Source of the DNA: Maridesulfovibrio sp.
GTDB taxonomy: Bacteria; Desulfobacterota; Desulfovibrionia; Desulfovibrionales; Desulfovibrionaceae
Assembly: GCF_963677005.1 (NCBI RefSeq)
Contig: NZ_OY781616.1
Location: 3,954,501-4,018,500 of the forward strand
Length of the DNA stretch: 64,000 nucleotides
Reading direction: 5' to 3'
Shown here: positions 1 through 8,907 of the stretch, piece after piece
Position numbering within the stretch: position 1 is the first letter of the stretch
Layout: each line of letters opens with the position of its first letter
The notes under the pieces: model-generated
What the model was told of the DNA's origin: nothing
Databases searched by the model: none
The model's input: the letters and a program-made list of their open reading frames with translations, nothing else
Position numbers and translations under genes: made by a program

Positions 1-666
1 GGCATTTACGGCTGGATGAGTGCCGGCCTGCTGGCTACCGCAGCCGTTGCCTGGGTGACCATTTCCAGCCCGGCAGTTATGAACCTTGTTCTGGCCCAGA
101 ATCCCCAGACCGGAATGATCGCACCAACCATGCTTTTCTGGGTTGCCGTCATCGGTGAAATCGGGCTGGTTTTCTACCTGAGCATGCGTATCGGGAAACT
201 TTCCGCCGGCGCCGCCACCGGGCTGTTCATGGCCTACAGTGCCCTGAACGGATTGACCCTTTCCACAATCCTGATTGCCTACACTGCGGCATCCATTTTC
301 CAGACCTTTCTTGTCACCGCCGGTATGTTCGGGGCCATGTCCATCTACGGGCTGACCACCAACCGCGACCTGACCGGCATGGGTGCGTTCATGACGATGG
401 GTGTGTTCGGAATCCTTATCGCCATGGTCGTGAACTTTTTCATGCACAGTTCCGCTCTCAGTTTCGCCATTTCCATTCTCGGCGTATTCATTTTTGCAGG
501 GCTGACCGCATACGATTCCCAGAAGCTGAAGGATATGGGTGAATACATCCCCGCCGATGACTCCACCGCAGTAAGACGCGGAACCATTCTCGGCGCACTC
601 ACCCTTTACCTTGACTTCATAAACATGTTCATCTTCCTGCTCCGCCTCATGGGTAACCGCGAGTAG
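1..666 (+). CDS. Bax inhibitor-1 (BI-1)/YccA family membrane protein, 5' end missing
   Basis: The reading frame is open from base 1 (the first codons read GIYGWMSAGL), so the gene starts before the window and this is a C-terminal part of about 221 residues. It is almost entirely hydrophobic, with six to seven membrane helices and short loops. The C-terminal part carries the family hallmark 'FAGLTAYDSQKLK' followed by a final helix and a short basic tail, as in E. coli YccA/YbhL and eukaryotic BI-1 proteins. These are inner-membrane proteins linked to calcium leak or FtsH protease control; the role in this organism is not known. Internal ATG at 16 is an unlikely start because it would delete part of the first helix. 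A strong terminator follows at 689-729. Confidence 0.85.
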   Translation, partial: GIYGWMSAGLLATAAVAWVTISSPAVMNLVLAQNPQTGMIAPTMLFWVAVIGEIGLVFYLSMRIGKLSAGAATGLFMAYSALNGLTLSTILIAYTAASIFQTFLVTAGMFGAMSIYGLTTNRDLTGMGAFMTMGVFGILIAMVVNFFMHSSALSFAISILGVFIFAGLTAYDSQKLKDMGEYIPADDSTAVRRGTILGALTLYLDFINMFIFLLRLMGNRE

Positions 667-688
667 GGCAGACCTTTTGACGGTTTTC

Positions 689-729
689 AAGCACGTGCAG
701 GCCGCAACAGGTCTGCACGTGCTTTTTTA
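689..729 (+). terminator. Rho-independent terminator after the BI-1 gene
   Basis: Perfect 12-bp stem AAGCACGTGCAG / CTGCACGTGCTT with a 12-nt loop, followed by a run of T. It separates the BI-1 gene from lpxK. Confidence 0.85.
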
Positions 730-774
730 TTCGGTATGGTTGAAATATAAATATTTTCCTAAAAAAGGCGGATT

Positions 775-1863
775 ATGGTTTCCCTGTCCGAAATTCAGGG
801 GCTGTTGAGCCCTGTCCTTACCCCGCTGTCCCGGGGCTATTCTGCGCTAATGTCCCGCAGGGCCAGGCGTTACGCCATGGGCGAATGCGAGCAGTTCCGT
901 CCTGCCTGCCCGTGCCTTTCCGTGGGGAATATCGGTTCCGGGGGCAGCGGCAAGACTCCGCTTGCGGACTGGCTTTTGAAGTGGGCTGATATACAGGAGC
1001 TTTCGGTTGTGCTGCTTACCCGCGGTTACGGGGCAAAACCTCCACATCTTCCCTACGTTGTCGGGCCGCACAGTCCTGCTTCGGAATCCGGAGATGAACC
1101 GCTTATGCTGGCGCGGGAGAACCCGGATGCGAGGGTGGTGGTTGATCCGGTGCGCAAGAGGTCCGGAGCATGGGCCAGCGAGGAATTCAGTCCCGATCTT
1201 GTCATTCTGGATGACGGCTTTCAGCACATGGCCGTCAAACGGGATATGGATTTTGTCCTGCTCACCCCGGACGATCTGAAGGACGGTTGGGACAGGGTTA
1301 TCCCGCGCGGAACATGGCGCGAGGGGAAGGATGCCCTGCGTCGGGCGGATGTCTTTTTTGTTAAGAGCGGTGCGGAATCTTTCAAGTCCATGGCGGGGCT
1401 GGTAAAGGACAGGCTGGGGCCGTTCGGCAGGCCGGTCTTTCAGTTTTCGCTCCGGGCCGTGGGGCTGAAACTGCTTGGCGGGGGTGACCGTCTGGAGTTC
1501 GGCAGCGGAAAGTATGTGCTGTTTTCCGGCATAGGCAATCCGCAGATGCTTGTGGCCGATGCCCGCGAATATATGGGAAGGGAACCGGAAAAATTTATTG
1601 TGTTCAGGGATCACCATGCGTACACGGACCGTGATGTGGAGGACATCCGCAGACAGGCCGCGACGTTGGGGGCGAAAAGGATTATCTGCACTCCCAAGGA
1701 TGCTGTTAAGCTGGCCGGGCTTGGGTGTGATGACTTTTATGTGATAGATCTTGAAGTGGAATTTCTGGAAGCGCTCTTTTTTGACGGCACGGCACCGCTT
1801 CCTTTTGATAAATGGTGGAATTTGGAAAGGCTGCTGAATAGTTCTCAGCAGAAGGAAAATTAA
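775..1863 (+). CDS. lpxK: Tetraacyldisaccharide 4'-kinase (lipid A 4'-kinase)
   Basis: Phosphorylates the 4' position of the tetraacylated disaccharide-1-phosphate in lipid A synthesis, at the cytoplasmic face of the inner membrane. The 362-residue length is normal for LpxK. The family P-loop 'GNIGSGGSGKTP' lies near residue 52 after an N-terminal amphipathic segment. 'LLTRGYG' and 'GDEP(L)MLA' follow, then 'ILDDGFQHM', all LpxK signatures. The start ATG at 775 is preceded by AAGGCGG. The stop codon directly abuts the GTG start of the RNase R gene, so the two are surely cotranscribed. This gene implies a lipid A-containing outer membrane. Confidence 0.95.
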   Translation: MVSLSEIQGLLSPVLTPLSRGYSALMSRRARRYAMGECEQFRPACPCLSVGNIGSGGSGKTPLADWLLKWADIQELSVVLLTRGYGAKPPHLPYVVGPHSPASESGDEPLMLARENPDARVVVDPVRKRSGAWASEEFSPDLVILDDGFQHMAVKRDMDFVLLTPDDLKDGWDRVIPRGTWREGKDALRRADVFFVKSGAESFKSMAGLVKDRLGPFGRPVFQFSLRAVGLKLLGGGDRLEFGSGKYVLFSGIGNPQMLVADAREYMGREPEKFIVFRDHHAYTDRDVEDIRRQAATLGAKRIICTPKDAVKLAGLGCDDFYVIDLEVEFLEALFFDGTAPLPFDKWWNLERLLNSSQQKEN

Positions 1864-4101
1864 GTGGGAAGAAAGAAAAAAAGGAATAACTCCGGCCTGA
1901 CACAGGCCCGTGAGATAATGAATATTTTCAAGGCAGGGAACAAGCCCCTGTCCGCAGGTGAGGTCACCAAGCGTCTGGGACTGACCAAGGCGCACCGTAA
2001 ACAGGTCAAGGATCTGATTAAGGGGCTGGTGCGGGAAGGCAGTATAATCAAGATCGGCAGTGCTTACGGGCTGGTTTCGAGAATGAATATGGTCACGGGC
2101 AGGCTGCAGGTGCAGCGTTCCGGGACGACTTTTCTGATACCGGACGACAAGAAGCTGAGCGATATTTTCATCCATCCCAAGAATATGCGGGATGCCTGGC
2201 ACGGGGATCGGGTAACCGTGGCCCTGACCAGCGCCGGGCGCGGCAACAAGAAACAGGAAGGCCGGGTGGTGCGTGTTCTGGAACGCGGGCGGCAGGTCTT
2301 CCCTGTCCGGGTGATAAGGCCCATGGGCGGGACCGCTCTGCTCTGCCACCCCACGGACCCGCGCCTTGATTTCGGCATTGTGGTGGAACCCGGTTCTGTT
2401 GAAGAGGTCCCGGTCCGTGAGGGCGATGGGACGGATATTTCTTCTGATGGAACTTATGATGAGCAGGTGGATTTTTCGCGTATCGAGCGGGGTGATGTGC
2501 TGCTGGTGGCACCGGGAGAGCAGATCAACCCTAACCTGTGGGAGGGCCGCATTCTCAAGCACCTTGGAATAGAGGACGATGCTCTGGTGCAGGAGGCCGT
2601 GGTAAAGGCCAACCATGGTATCTCGACCGCTTTTCCGGAAAAGGTTCTGGCTCAGGCGGATGACCTGCCAGGAGTTCCCGGTGAAGAGGATTTCAGCGGA
2701 CGCGAGGACATGCGCGGGATTGCTTTTGTGACAATCGACGGTGAAACCGCCAAGGACTTTGACGATGCTGTGCACGTGGAAAGAAAGGGCGCTGGCTACA
2801 GATTGCGGGTGGCTATTGCGGACGTAAGCCATTACGTGGCTATGAACTCTCCGCTGGACCGAGAAGCTCTGGCCCGCGGTAATTCATATTATTTCCCCAA
2901 GTCCGTGGAACCGATGTTTCCGGAGGCTCTCAGCAACGGTCTGTGCAGTCTCAACCCCGGAGTTCCCCGTCTGGCCATGACCGCCACCATTGATTTCAAC
3001 AGTGCCGGGGAACCTCAGGCATCTTCTTTTGCGCCTGCGGTCATAAAGAGCCATGCCCGGCTTACGTATGAGCAGGTTTACGAGGGAATTCTGCTTGCAC
3101 AGGAGCGGGAAAGGGCCGCGCTTGGTGAGCTGGTGCCCATGCTGGAACTGGCCGAAGAACTTGCCCGCAAAATCAATAAGAGACGCAGAGACAGAGGCAG
3201 CCTTGAATTCGACCTGCCGGAACCGGAGATTCTTTTTAACCTTCAGGGCCGCACCGTTGATATCAGGCCGCGCTGCCGGAATTTCGCTCACCAGATCATC
3301 GAGGAATTCATGATCGCGGCCAACGAGGCCGTGGCTGAATTTCTGACCGAAAAAGGGGCCGGGTGTCTTTACCGAGTCCATCCCGGACCGGACCCGGACA
3401 AGCTTACTTCCCTTTTCAGGGTACTCAAGAAAATGGGCATAGGCGGTCAGGTCCCTTCCCCGGTAACTCCGCAGTCTCTGCAGCAGGTGCTGGGCGCATC
3501 CGAGGGTACCGATCAGGAATATCTGGTCAGCAGGCTCATGATACGTTCCATGAAACAGGCCAAGTACGAACCTGCGAACGAGGGGCATTTCGGGCTTGCG
3601 TCCAAATGCTACTGCCATTTCACCTCGCCGATCAGGCGTTATGCCGACCTTGTGGTACACCGTATGCTCAAGGTTGCGCTCGGCGATACGCATCAGGCCA
3701 TACCGGGGCAGAAGCAACTGGCCCGCATCGGCACGGACATCAGCGCCAGAGAGCGGGTGGCCATGGAGGCGGAGCGTGAGATTCTCAAACGGCTGACCAT
3801 CATCTTCCTCAAGGACAAGGTAGGTGAAACGTTTACCGGCATCATCTCATCCATGGCCGATTTCGGCTTCTGGGTCGAATTTCAGGAGGTCATGGCCGAA
3901 GGCATGCTGCGGCTGTCGAAACTTACCGATGATTATTACACTTTCTGGTCGGACAGACAGTTGATTGTCGGTGAGCGGACCGGAAAGGCCTTCAGGCTGG
4001 GGCAGAAAATCAAGGTCCGGCTGGAGTCGGTAAGCCTTGAATTGCTGGAAGCCGACCTGTCTCTGGTGGAAGGTGGAGAGGATTACAAGAATTTTGTCTG
4101 A
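1864..4101 (+). CDS. rnr: Ribonuclease R
   Basis: Processive 3'-5' exoribonuclease of the RNB family that degrades structured RNA. The order of domains is a basic N-terminus and winged-helix segment (about residues 15-70), cold-shock-like domains, the RNB catalytic domain (about 270-600; the acidic metal-binding motif 'AKDFDDAV' and 'VAIADVSHYV' are visible; the active-site fold continues to 'HFTSPIRRYADLVVHR'), and a C-terminal S1 domain (about 645-730). The length of 745 residues is typical. The start is GTG at 1864, immediately after the lpxK stop, with an AAGGAAA ribosome-binding site inside the end of lpxK; translational coupling is likely. Confidence 0.95.
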   Translation: MGRKKKRNNSGLTQAREIMNIFKAGNKPLSAGEVTKRLGLTKAHRKQVKDLIKGLVREGSIIKIGSAYGLVSRMNMVTGRLQVQRSGTTFLIPDDKKLSDIFIHPKNMRDAWHGDRVTVALTSAGRGNKKQEGRVVRVLERGRQVFPVRVIRPMGGTALLCHPTDPRLDFGIVVEPGSVEEVPVREGDGTDISSDGTYDEQVDFSRIERGDVLLVAPGEQINPNLWEGRILKHLGIEDDALVQEAVVKANHGISTAFPEKVLAQADDLPGVPGEEDFSGREDMRGIAFVTIDGETAKDFDDAVHVERKGAGYRLRVAIADVSHYVAMNSPLDREALARGNSYYFPKSVEPMFPEALSNGLCSLNPGVPRLAMTATIDFNSAGEPQASSFAPAVIKSHARLTYEQVYEGILLAQERERAALGELVPMLELAEELARKINKRRRDRGSLEFDLPEPEILFNLQGRTVDIRPRCRNFAHQIIEEFMIAANEAVAEFLTEKGAGCLYRVHPGPDPDKLTSLFRVLKKMGIGGQVPSPVTPQSLQQVLGASEGTDQEYLVSRLMIRSMKQAKYEPANEGHFGLASKCYCHFTSPIRRYADLVVHRMLKVALGDTHQAIPGQKQLARIGTDISARERVAMEAEREILKRLTIIFLKDKVGETFTGIISSMADFGFWVEFQEVMAEGMLRLSKLTDDYYTFWSDRQLIVGERTGKAFRLGQKIKVRLESVSLELLEADLSLVEGGEDYKNFV

Positions 4102-4183
4102 TGTTCCGTGAAATCCAAGTGTGGAAACCATGCCGTGCGGATAAATACCGGCGGCATGGCGGATGCTCCGTGCCTGCACTATT

Positions 4184-4483
4184 TCAGCCCACAGCTATCT
4201 TTTCCAGGTTCCGTGCAATCTTGCAGAATAAGGTGAGCTGGCAGACCTTTTCATCTATTTCACACTGATATATGTCGTCAGCCTCGGAAATGGCGTTCAG
4301 CGCTTCGTAGACCTGAACCAGAGTTTCAGGCGAAATTCTACCGCAAAGTTCCCTGATCATCTTTTGCAGTTCGGCCGGTGCATCATCCAGAAGAGAAAGC
4401 TCCACCCCGGCATCTCCGAAGTCGAATTCGAAGTACTCCACAAAAGCGGCAGCCATGTTCTTTACGGCCAGATCATTGCTCAT
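4184..4483 (-). CDS. Hypothetical protein, 99 aa, acidic
   Basis: I do not recognise a family. The frame can be extended upstream to 4615, but ATG at 4483 is preceded at the right distance by CCGGAG, so I take the shorter 99-residue form beginning MSNDLAVKN. The protein is acidic and helix-rich, with two cysteines near the C-terminus (about residues 77 and 88), no signal peptide and no membrane segment. It is convergent with rnr and divergent from the S24 repressor gene, with which it shares a 163-bp promoter region. A link with that repressor is possible but not shown. Confidence 0.6.
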   Translation of the reverse strand: MSNDLAVKNMAAAFVEYFEFDFGDAGVELSLLDDAPAELQKMIRELCGRISPETLVQVYEALNAISEADDIYQCEIDEKVCQLTLFCKIARNLEKIAVG

Positions 4484-4646
4484 CAAAAAAACTCCGGGGT
4501 GAAAGTCCTGCAACCAGTACAACACATTACTACAAACACCTTTGTTTTGAAAGTCTTCTCTGTTTACAAAAAGGTTGCGGTCTCCTCTATAGTGCGTTAA
4601 GTCATGGTGAACCAATTTGTTAAATTATAGTTAAGTAGAGGGAGCG

Positions 4647-5303
4647 ATGCAGGGCAAGGATTTTGATTCTTTTTTTGAACGGCTCAGGGAACAGACGGAT
4701 ATTTCCACGCAGGCCCAACTGGCTCGTGAACTCGGAGTCGGCCGTGCGGCGGTGTCGCTGGTCAAAAAGAAGGGCGCAGTTCCTCCTCGCTGGATTCTGG
4801 ATCTGTCCGTCCGCTACAACATTGATTCCACCTGGCTTGAATCCGGTATCGGCTCCCCCGGTCCAGAAGCAAGCGCTCAGGAATTCGCCGGAGATTTCGC
4901 ACGGATACCCAAGGTCGCGGCCCGGCTGTCCGCCGGGGGCGGTTCCTTTGAGACTGGAGCGGAAGTGGAAGGCTATTACGCTTTCCGCAAGGACTGGATC
5001 AAAAGCAAAGGCAATCCCTCCGATATGGTCCTGATGGAAGTCTACGGCAACAGCATGGAGCCGGAGCTGAAGGAAGGCGATGTTGTCCTTCTGGACCAGT
5101 CCCGCAAGAACATACTGGCCGGTGGAATCTACGCTGTCGGCGTTGAAGACACGGTAATGGTCAAAAGGGTGGAAAAGCGTCCGGGCCAGATGGTCCTGCA
5201 CAGCGACAACAAGGACTATTCCCCAATATATCTGGGCGGGGATGAACTTGAGAATGTCCGTGTTCTGGGGCAGGTGGTCTGGATTTCCCGTGAATATCAC
5301 TGA
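4647..5303 (+). CDS. LexA/CI-like repressor: XRE helix-turn-helix plus S24 peptidase
   Basis: Two-domain transcriptional repressor of 218 residues. The N-terminal helix-turn-helix (about residues 20-65, 'QAQLARELGVGRAAVSLVK') is followed by a linker and a C-terminal S24 self-cleavage/dimerisation domain. The serine-lysine dyad is visible as Ser136 in 'YGNSMEP' and Lys173 in 'VMVKRV'. 'EGDVVLLD' is also a family motif. Such repressors autocleave or respond to DNA damage, or act as stationary regulators after phage domestication. There are no phage genes around it, so it is more likely a resident regulator. The ATG at 4647 follows GAGGGAG. Confidence 0.85.
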   Translation: MQGKDFDSFFERLREQTDISTQAQLARELGVGRAAVSLVKKKGAVPPRWILDLSVRYNIDSTWLESGIGSPGPEASAQEFAGDFARIPKVAARLSAGGGSFETGAEVEGYYAFRKDWIKSKGNPSDMVLMEVYGNSMEPELKEGDVVLLDQSRKNILAGGIYAVGVEDTVMVKRVEKRPGQMVLHSDNKDYSPIYLGGDELENVRVLGQVVWISREYH

Positions 5304-5625
5304 TCGTCAGGGGCTTTGGCCCGGATAGTCCGGGGGCTGATGCCGGTATCCGGGGTATTTGAAGTCTTTTGCGGGGTGTGCCTTTTCAGGTAGCTGGCTA
5401 TTCAATTATTCAGGGATGGTCGGATCATCCATAATCATCTTATTTATTGCATTATTTTAGAAAACGGGATGTTGGCGCTTTGCTCCATCCCGTTTTTTTG
5501 CGTTCATTGTGCATCCTGCTAGAGCTTCTTGTTCTTATGGTTCATAAGGCAAAACCGTAACTCCTTGTTTTGAAAACACAAGTTAACTTTGACTAACTTA
5601 TTTTGTGTGTATAGTTTAATTTTAG
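5304..5625. other. Intergenic region without a gene
   Basis: No coding region with a ribosome-binding site is seen. It contains the terminator at 5462-5499 and an AT-rich stretch near 5560-5620 leading into the promoter of the zinc-ribbon gene. Confidence 0.6.
5462..5499 (+). terminator. Rho-independent terminator after the S24 repressor gene
   Basis: Stem AAACGGGATG / CATCCCGTTT with a 15-nt loop (including GGCGC), followed by seven T. It lies 160 bp after the repressor stop codon. Confidence 0.8.
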
Positions 5626-5654
5626 TTGACATGGAGTTGTGTCAGTGTTTAACT
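5626..5654 (+). promoter_or_regulatory. Probable sigma-70 promoter of the zinc-ribbon gene
   Basis: TTGACA (5626-5631), a 17-bp spacer, and TTAACT (5649-5654), placed about 80 bp before the start codon at 5733. Confidence 0.55.
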
Positions 5655-5732
5655 GTACTCGTCACACGGCAGGAGAACGGCGGAAAGGTTGAGCCCTTCC
5701 GTTTCTGATAAGCAAAGCAGCAGGAGGCAGTC

Positions 5733-5900
5733 ATGCAGGAGAGATTTTGCAAATGCGGGAACAGGGTGCTGGTGCAGTATCACCATAAAAGGCCGGAAAA
5801 CTGGTTTACACGTTTCTGGGTTATGGGTTCTACGTACGGAAAAACGATCAGGACATGTCCGGTATGCGGGAGTCCGCTGGACATAAACAGTCTCAAGTAG
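5733..5900 (+). CDS. Small zinc-ribbon protein, 55 aa
   Basis: A short gene that is easy to miss. ATG at 5733 is preceded at 5 nt by a perfect AGGAGG, and the frame ends with TAG at 5898-5900. The protein has an N-terminal 'CKCG' pair (residues 6 and 8) and a C-terminal 'CPVCG' pair (residues 44 and 47) around a basic aromatic middle, i.e. a rubredoxin-knuckle or zinc-ribbon arrangement in which four cysteines could hold one zinc. It could be a small regulator or a nucleic-acid-binding protein; the family is not recognised. A longer overlapping frame starting at 5689 has no comparable ribosome-binding site. Confidence 0.7.
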   Translation: MQERFCKCGNRVLVQYHHKRPENWFTRFWVMGSTYGKTIRTCPVCGSPLDINSLK

Positions 5901-6014
5901 TGTGTGGGTTTAAAAAAATTTCCAAAAATTTCGATCGGCCGATTCCCCTGTGCCGGTTCGAAAGCTGTATAATCTCATCTAACACACACTTAATTCATCT
6001 CTCATCACCCACCT

Positions 6015-6048
6015 AAAGGCAAACCGCCCATCCGGGCGGTTTCCTTTT
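6015..6048. terminator. Bidirectional hairpin terminator
   Basis: AAAGG-AAACCGCCC / GGGCGGTTT-CCTTTT hairpin with T runs on the + strand and A/T-rich flank on the other. It sits between the zinc-ribbon gene and the end of the GAK cassette and can serve both. Confidence 0.7.
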
Positions 6049-6135
6049 GGCAGCGTATGAAACCGGGAGATCCGGTTCTGCTTCCCGGAGCAGACTGTTC
6101 CGGGCGGCTTATGGTAATGAAAAATCTCTTCCTGC

Positions 6136-6468
6136 TCAGGACTGAGGTTCTTCCTTTGCGTCAGGCTGCTCCGCGACTTCTTCGACTGCAGCTTCTGTTT
6201 CCGGTTCGGCAGGAGCAACCAGTGCTTCTACCTGCGGAAGCTCTGACCAACTGAGGGCTATTTTCATCTTTACCTTGCCCTTTTTTACCTTGGCTTTGAG
6301 TTCCATGCCTATTTCATCGGCAGGCACAAGCAGAAGACTGTCTTCTTCATTTTTGACGATAACTTCACGCGAGTTGAAGCTGTCCATGAGGGTCTTGAGA
6401 AACGAGACCGTTTCTTCATGGGTCATGGTCTGCTTGACTGAAATTTTCTTTTTTTCTTTTTTTCCCAT
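6136..6468 (-). CDS. Amphi-Trp domain protein (second copy), GAK cassette
   Basis: 110 residues. A lysine-rich N-terminus is followed by a domain with alternating hydrophobic beta-strand pattern ending in 'KVKMKIALSW', the mark of the amphi-Trp domain. The last 30 residues are a low-complexity acidic tail (Ala, Glu, Pro). It is the last gene of the same-strand cassette, 28 nt after the CofD-like gene. A paralogue with the same domain but no tail lies at 11478-11750. The amphi-Trp domain has no known biochemical role; small size and association with several enzymes suggest a substrate, carrier or scaffold, but this is inference. Confidence 0.75.
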   Translation of the reverse strand: MGKKEKKKISVKQTMTHEETVSFLKTLMDSFNSREVIVKNEEDSLLLVPADEIGMELKAKVKKGKVKMKIALSWSELPQVEALVAPAEPETEAAVEEVAEQPDAKEEPQS

Positions 6469-6496
6469 AGTACACCAACCTTTTGGCCGGAAATTA

Positions 6497-7699
6497 TCAG
6501 GTCAGGGACAGCAAAGCCTTGGAGAGCAGGGACGGGTCCAGATATGGAGCGCTCTCTTCGCTGATGAGTTCGCAGTCAATGACCTTCATTCCCAATTTGT
6601 TAATTTCGTTTTTATCCACGCCGCCGGGATAAATGCCGTTAACCGAATCCACCAATATAAAATTAAGCACATCGTGTATGGCGATATTTTCGGGGTCGTC
6701 CTTGCGCAGGTAATACAGAAGCTTGTTTATCTGGTCGGTCAGGGAATGTTCTTTCAGTTCCGGGTCCGTCCCGGTATTCGGGGTGAATACCTTCGGACAG
6801 CCGTTGGACCTGATTGCGTTTCCGACACCTTCCGGGAGCAGGTTTGCTACAACGCTGGAGTAAAAGCTTCCGAGAGGATAGCAGATGAGTTCTGCGCTGC
6901 GGATGAGGTCAGCAAGCTTTTCCCGGATCTGGGCCTTGCATGGAGTCGAATCATCCAGTTTCTCCGCGAGCCAGAGCTTTTTTATCCCTGAGGATATAGG
7001 GCCGGCTTCCTTGCCGGTCAGCAGGTGCTGGCCGACCACAAACGAGCCGTCCTCCAGCTCTGCGGCCAGGTGCAGGTCCTTATTGACCGTAGGGCGTACA
7101 ATTCCGCGTACTTCGACGAGTTTGGAAAAGATGAAAATTACCGGGTCGATATGTCGTCTGTTTGCTATGTACCCGGCAGTAAGAATTATATTGCCGATGC
7201 TTGCTCCGCGCAGGTTGAAATCCTCCATGATATCCGCAAACTGAATAAAGTGGTTGCGGATTATCTTGCGCATGGGCGCCGGAATATCCCTTACCAGCGG
7301 ATGTTCTGCCGACATCAGCTGCTCGAATTCCGCGTGCAGTTCGGCGTCGTCGGCATCTTTCGGGAGCCTGTATGCAAAGAGCTTGTATATTTCCGGGTTG
7401 CCGAGCACGGATTGATCCGCAAGGGCCATAAGCCGGTTGCGGATATCTCCCACCGCAAGCATTTTGAATTTGTTGCGGATAACGGCAGAACTTCCGCCGG
7501 AATCAAACGGAGTTATTACGTGGATGCTGTTGTGCGTATATTGGGTAAGTTCGGTAGAAGTCTTCTTCAGTGCCGTTCCGCCACTGAAAAAAAGGATTCT
7601 CGGACCGAGGTCCGGGGTTCTTCTGTATCGTTCCAGCTTTATGGGGTCCGGAACTCTTACTTCTCTTTCAATTTTTATTCGCACTGATAATTCCTGCAT
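6497..7699 (-). CDS. GAK system CofD-like protein
   Basis: 400 residues with the CofD/YvcK fold signatures: 'SGGTAL' (39-44), 'FDSGGSS' (65-71) and 'GDIRNRL' (84-90). CofD transfers a lactyl-phosphate unit to deazaflavin; YvcK binds UDP-sugars. This protein lacks the gene context for F420 synthesis and matches the lineage that travels with amphi-Trp, ATP-grasp and HprK-like genes (the 'GAK system' families of TIGRFAM/NCBIfam, from memory). A nucleotide- or phosphate-diester-handling enzyme is expected, substrate unknown. The start at 7699 lacks a strong ribosome-binding site. A 119-nt gap separates it from the HprK-like gene. Confidence 0.85.
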   Translation of the reverse strand: MQELSVRIKIEREVRVPDPIKLERYRRTPDLGPRILFFSGGTALKKTSTELTQYTHNSIHVITPFDSGGSSAVIRNKFKMLAVGDIRNRLMALADQSVLGNPEIYKLFAYRLPKDADDAELHAEFEQLMSAEHPLVRDIPAPMRKIIRNHFIQFADIMEDFNLRGASIGNIILTAGYIANRRHIDPVIFIFSKLVEVRGIVRPTVNKDLHLAAELEDGSFVVGQHLLTGKEAGPISSGIKKLWLAEKLDDSTPCKAQIREKLADLIRSAELICYPLGSFYSSVVANLLPEGVGNAIRSNGCPKVFTPNTGTDPELKEHSLTDQINKLLYYLRKDDPENIAIHDVLNFILVDSVNGIYPGGVDKNEINKLGMKVIDCELISEESAPYLDPSLLSKALLSLT

Positions 7700-7818
7700 G
7701 ATTAAATGAGTTCTATGTCAGATTGATTATCCTAACCTGAAACAAATGGAAACAACAGCATGAGGCTGCCTAACACAGACAGATTCTTCATAGGCCCCGC
7801 TTCCTGTCTCTGAGCTGG

Positions 7819-8907
7819 TTACAGCGTTCCGGTGCGCATGAACTTCAGGCAGGCATCTGCGGCCTTATCGAAATCCACACCGCCGCTTATCTCGATAAGG
7901 GTGGTTTTGGACAGTATTTCCGCGTAGGCTTCTACGTCAGGATCGCATATTTTATCTGCCGAGTCCGGGCGGTAGAAGAGTCCTGTTCCCTTCATGAACG
8001 CCGGAAGCAGGTCCTTGCGTTCCATGGGGTCTACTATCTGAATTCTGGTTTCGCTGTTGTCGCGGTGCCAGTTCAGAATAACCAGCCCCTCCATGGGCGC
8101 GCGCAAAATGAATTTTTCTTTGCCGTAGCACTCGTCAATCAGGGCGTCGTATTTATGTTCGAGTTCCCAGAGTTCTTCTTTGGGCATGGCAAGAAATTTT
8201 TCCTTGTCTTCCGGCGCAATTATGCACTGCAGGTCCGGGTTGTTTAAAGCCGTGCCGGGATTGATGCGCGGCTGTTTGGCAACTCCGTAGACTGTGACAG
8301 ATTCTCCGTTGTCTTCAATCATCACCCGGTCGTTGCTTATGAAAGTCGTGCCGCGGCTCATCAGATGCAGGGCCAGTGTCGATTTGCCCATGCCGGAAAA
8401 TCCGGCCAGAGCAATTCCCCGCCCGCTTTCTATTACCCCGGCGGCATGCCCAAGAAAACATCCCTGATTAAGCTTGTATTCGATAAACCGGTTGTTGATG
8501 AAGTTGATGACCTGATTCGAATTTTCAATGCACGGTCCGATGGCTATGTTTTCGCCTTCACCGAAAGCAAAGATCAGCCCGGTGAGCCGCTTGTAGACAA
8601 CGCGGCCGTCGGGAAGTTCGGCGAATTCTTCCTTGATTTTTGTCTTGCCCGGATCAGGCTGCTTTACTGTGTATTCAAGACCGAGATCGGCTGCTGGGCA
8701 TTCGTGGGCGGTTATCAGGATATCTCCATGGTCCGCTTCGGTCAGGAATTCCTTGAAGTAGTTGCTGAGGTCGGCGAGCAGTTCCGGGGAGTTAACCCTT
8801 GTTTCTATGATGCAGCCACCGAAGTCTATGAAAATTGCCTCGGTTGCCGGGAAATCCTCACGGTATCTGCTTACAATGGCGGCTCTTGAAGTTGTGTTGC
8901 AGTTCAT
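7819..8907 (-). CDS. HprK-related kinase B (GAK system)
   Basis: 362 residues. The C-terminal half resembles the HPr kinase/phosphorylase catalytic domain: 'HAAGV' (154-158), the P-loop 'GFSGMGKST' (169-177) and 'FISNDRV' (189-195) in the order seen in HprK. The N-terminal half is unlike the HprK N-terminal domain. There is no HPr/PTS gene nearby, so the phosphorylated partner is probably another protein of the cassette. Its ATG overlaps the stop of the ATP-grasp gene by one base (TAATG), which means tight translational coupling. Confidence 0.85.
   Translation of the reverse strand: MNCNTTSRAAIVSRYREDFPATEAIFIDFGGCIIETRVNSPELLADLSNYFKEFLTEADHGDILITAHECPAADLGLEYTVKQPDPGKTKIKEEFAELPDGRVVYKRLTGLIFAFGEGENIAIGPCIENSNQVINFINNRFIEYKLNQGCFLGHAAGVIESGRGIALAGFSGMGKSTLALHLMSRGTTFISNDRVMIEDNGESVTVYGVAKQPRINPGTALNNPDLQCIIAPEDKEKFLAMPKEELWELEHKYDALIDECYGKEKFILRAPMEGLVILNWHRDNSETRIQIVDPMERKDLLPAFMKGTGLFYRPDSADKICDPDVEAYAEILSKTTLIEISGGVDFDKAADACLKFMRTGTL

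Noticed and set aside
847..2832. Long open frame of about 660 codons on the minus strand across lpxK and rnr
   Set aside because: Antisense to two certain genes; its existence follows from codon bias in the real frames, and it shows no domain.
5689..5886. 65-codon frame overlapping the zinc-ribbon gene
   Set aside because: No ribosome-binding site; the other frame has AGGAGG and paired cysteines.
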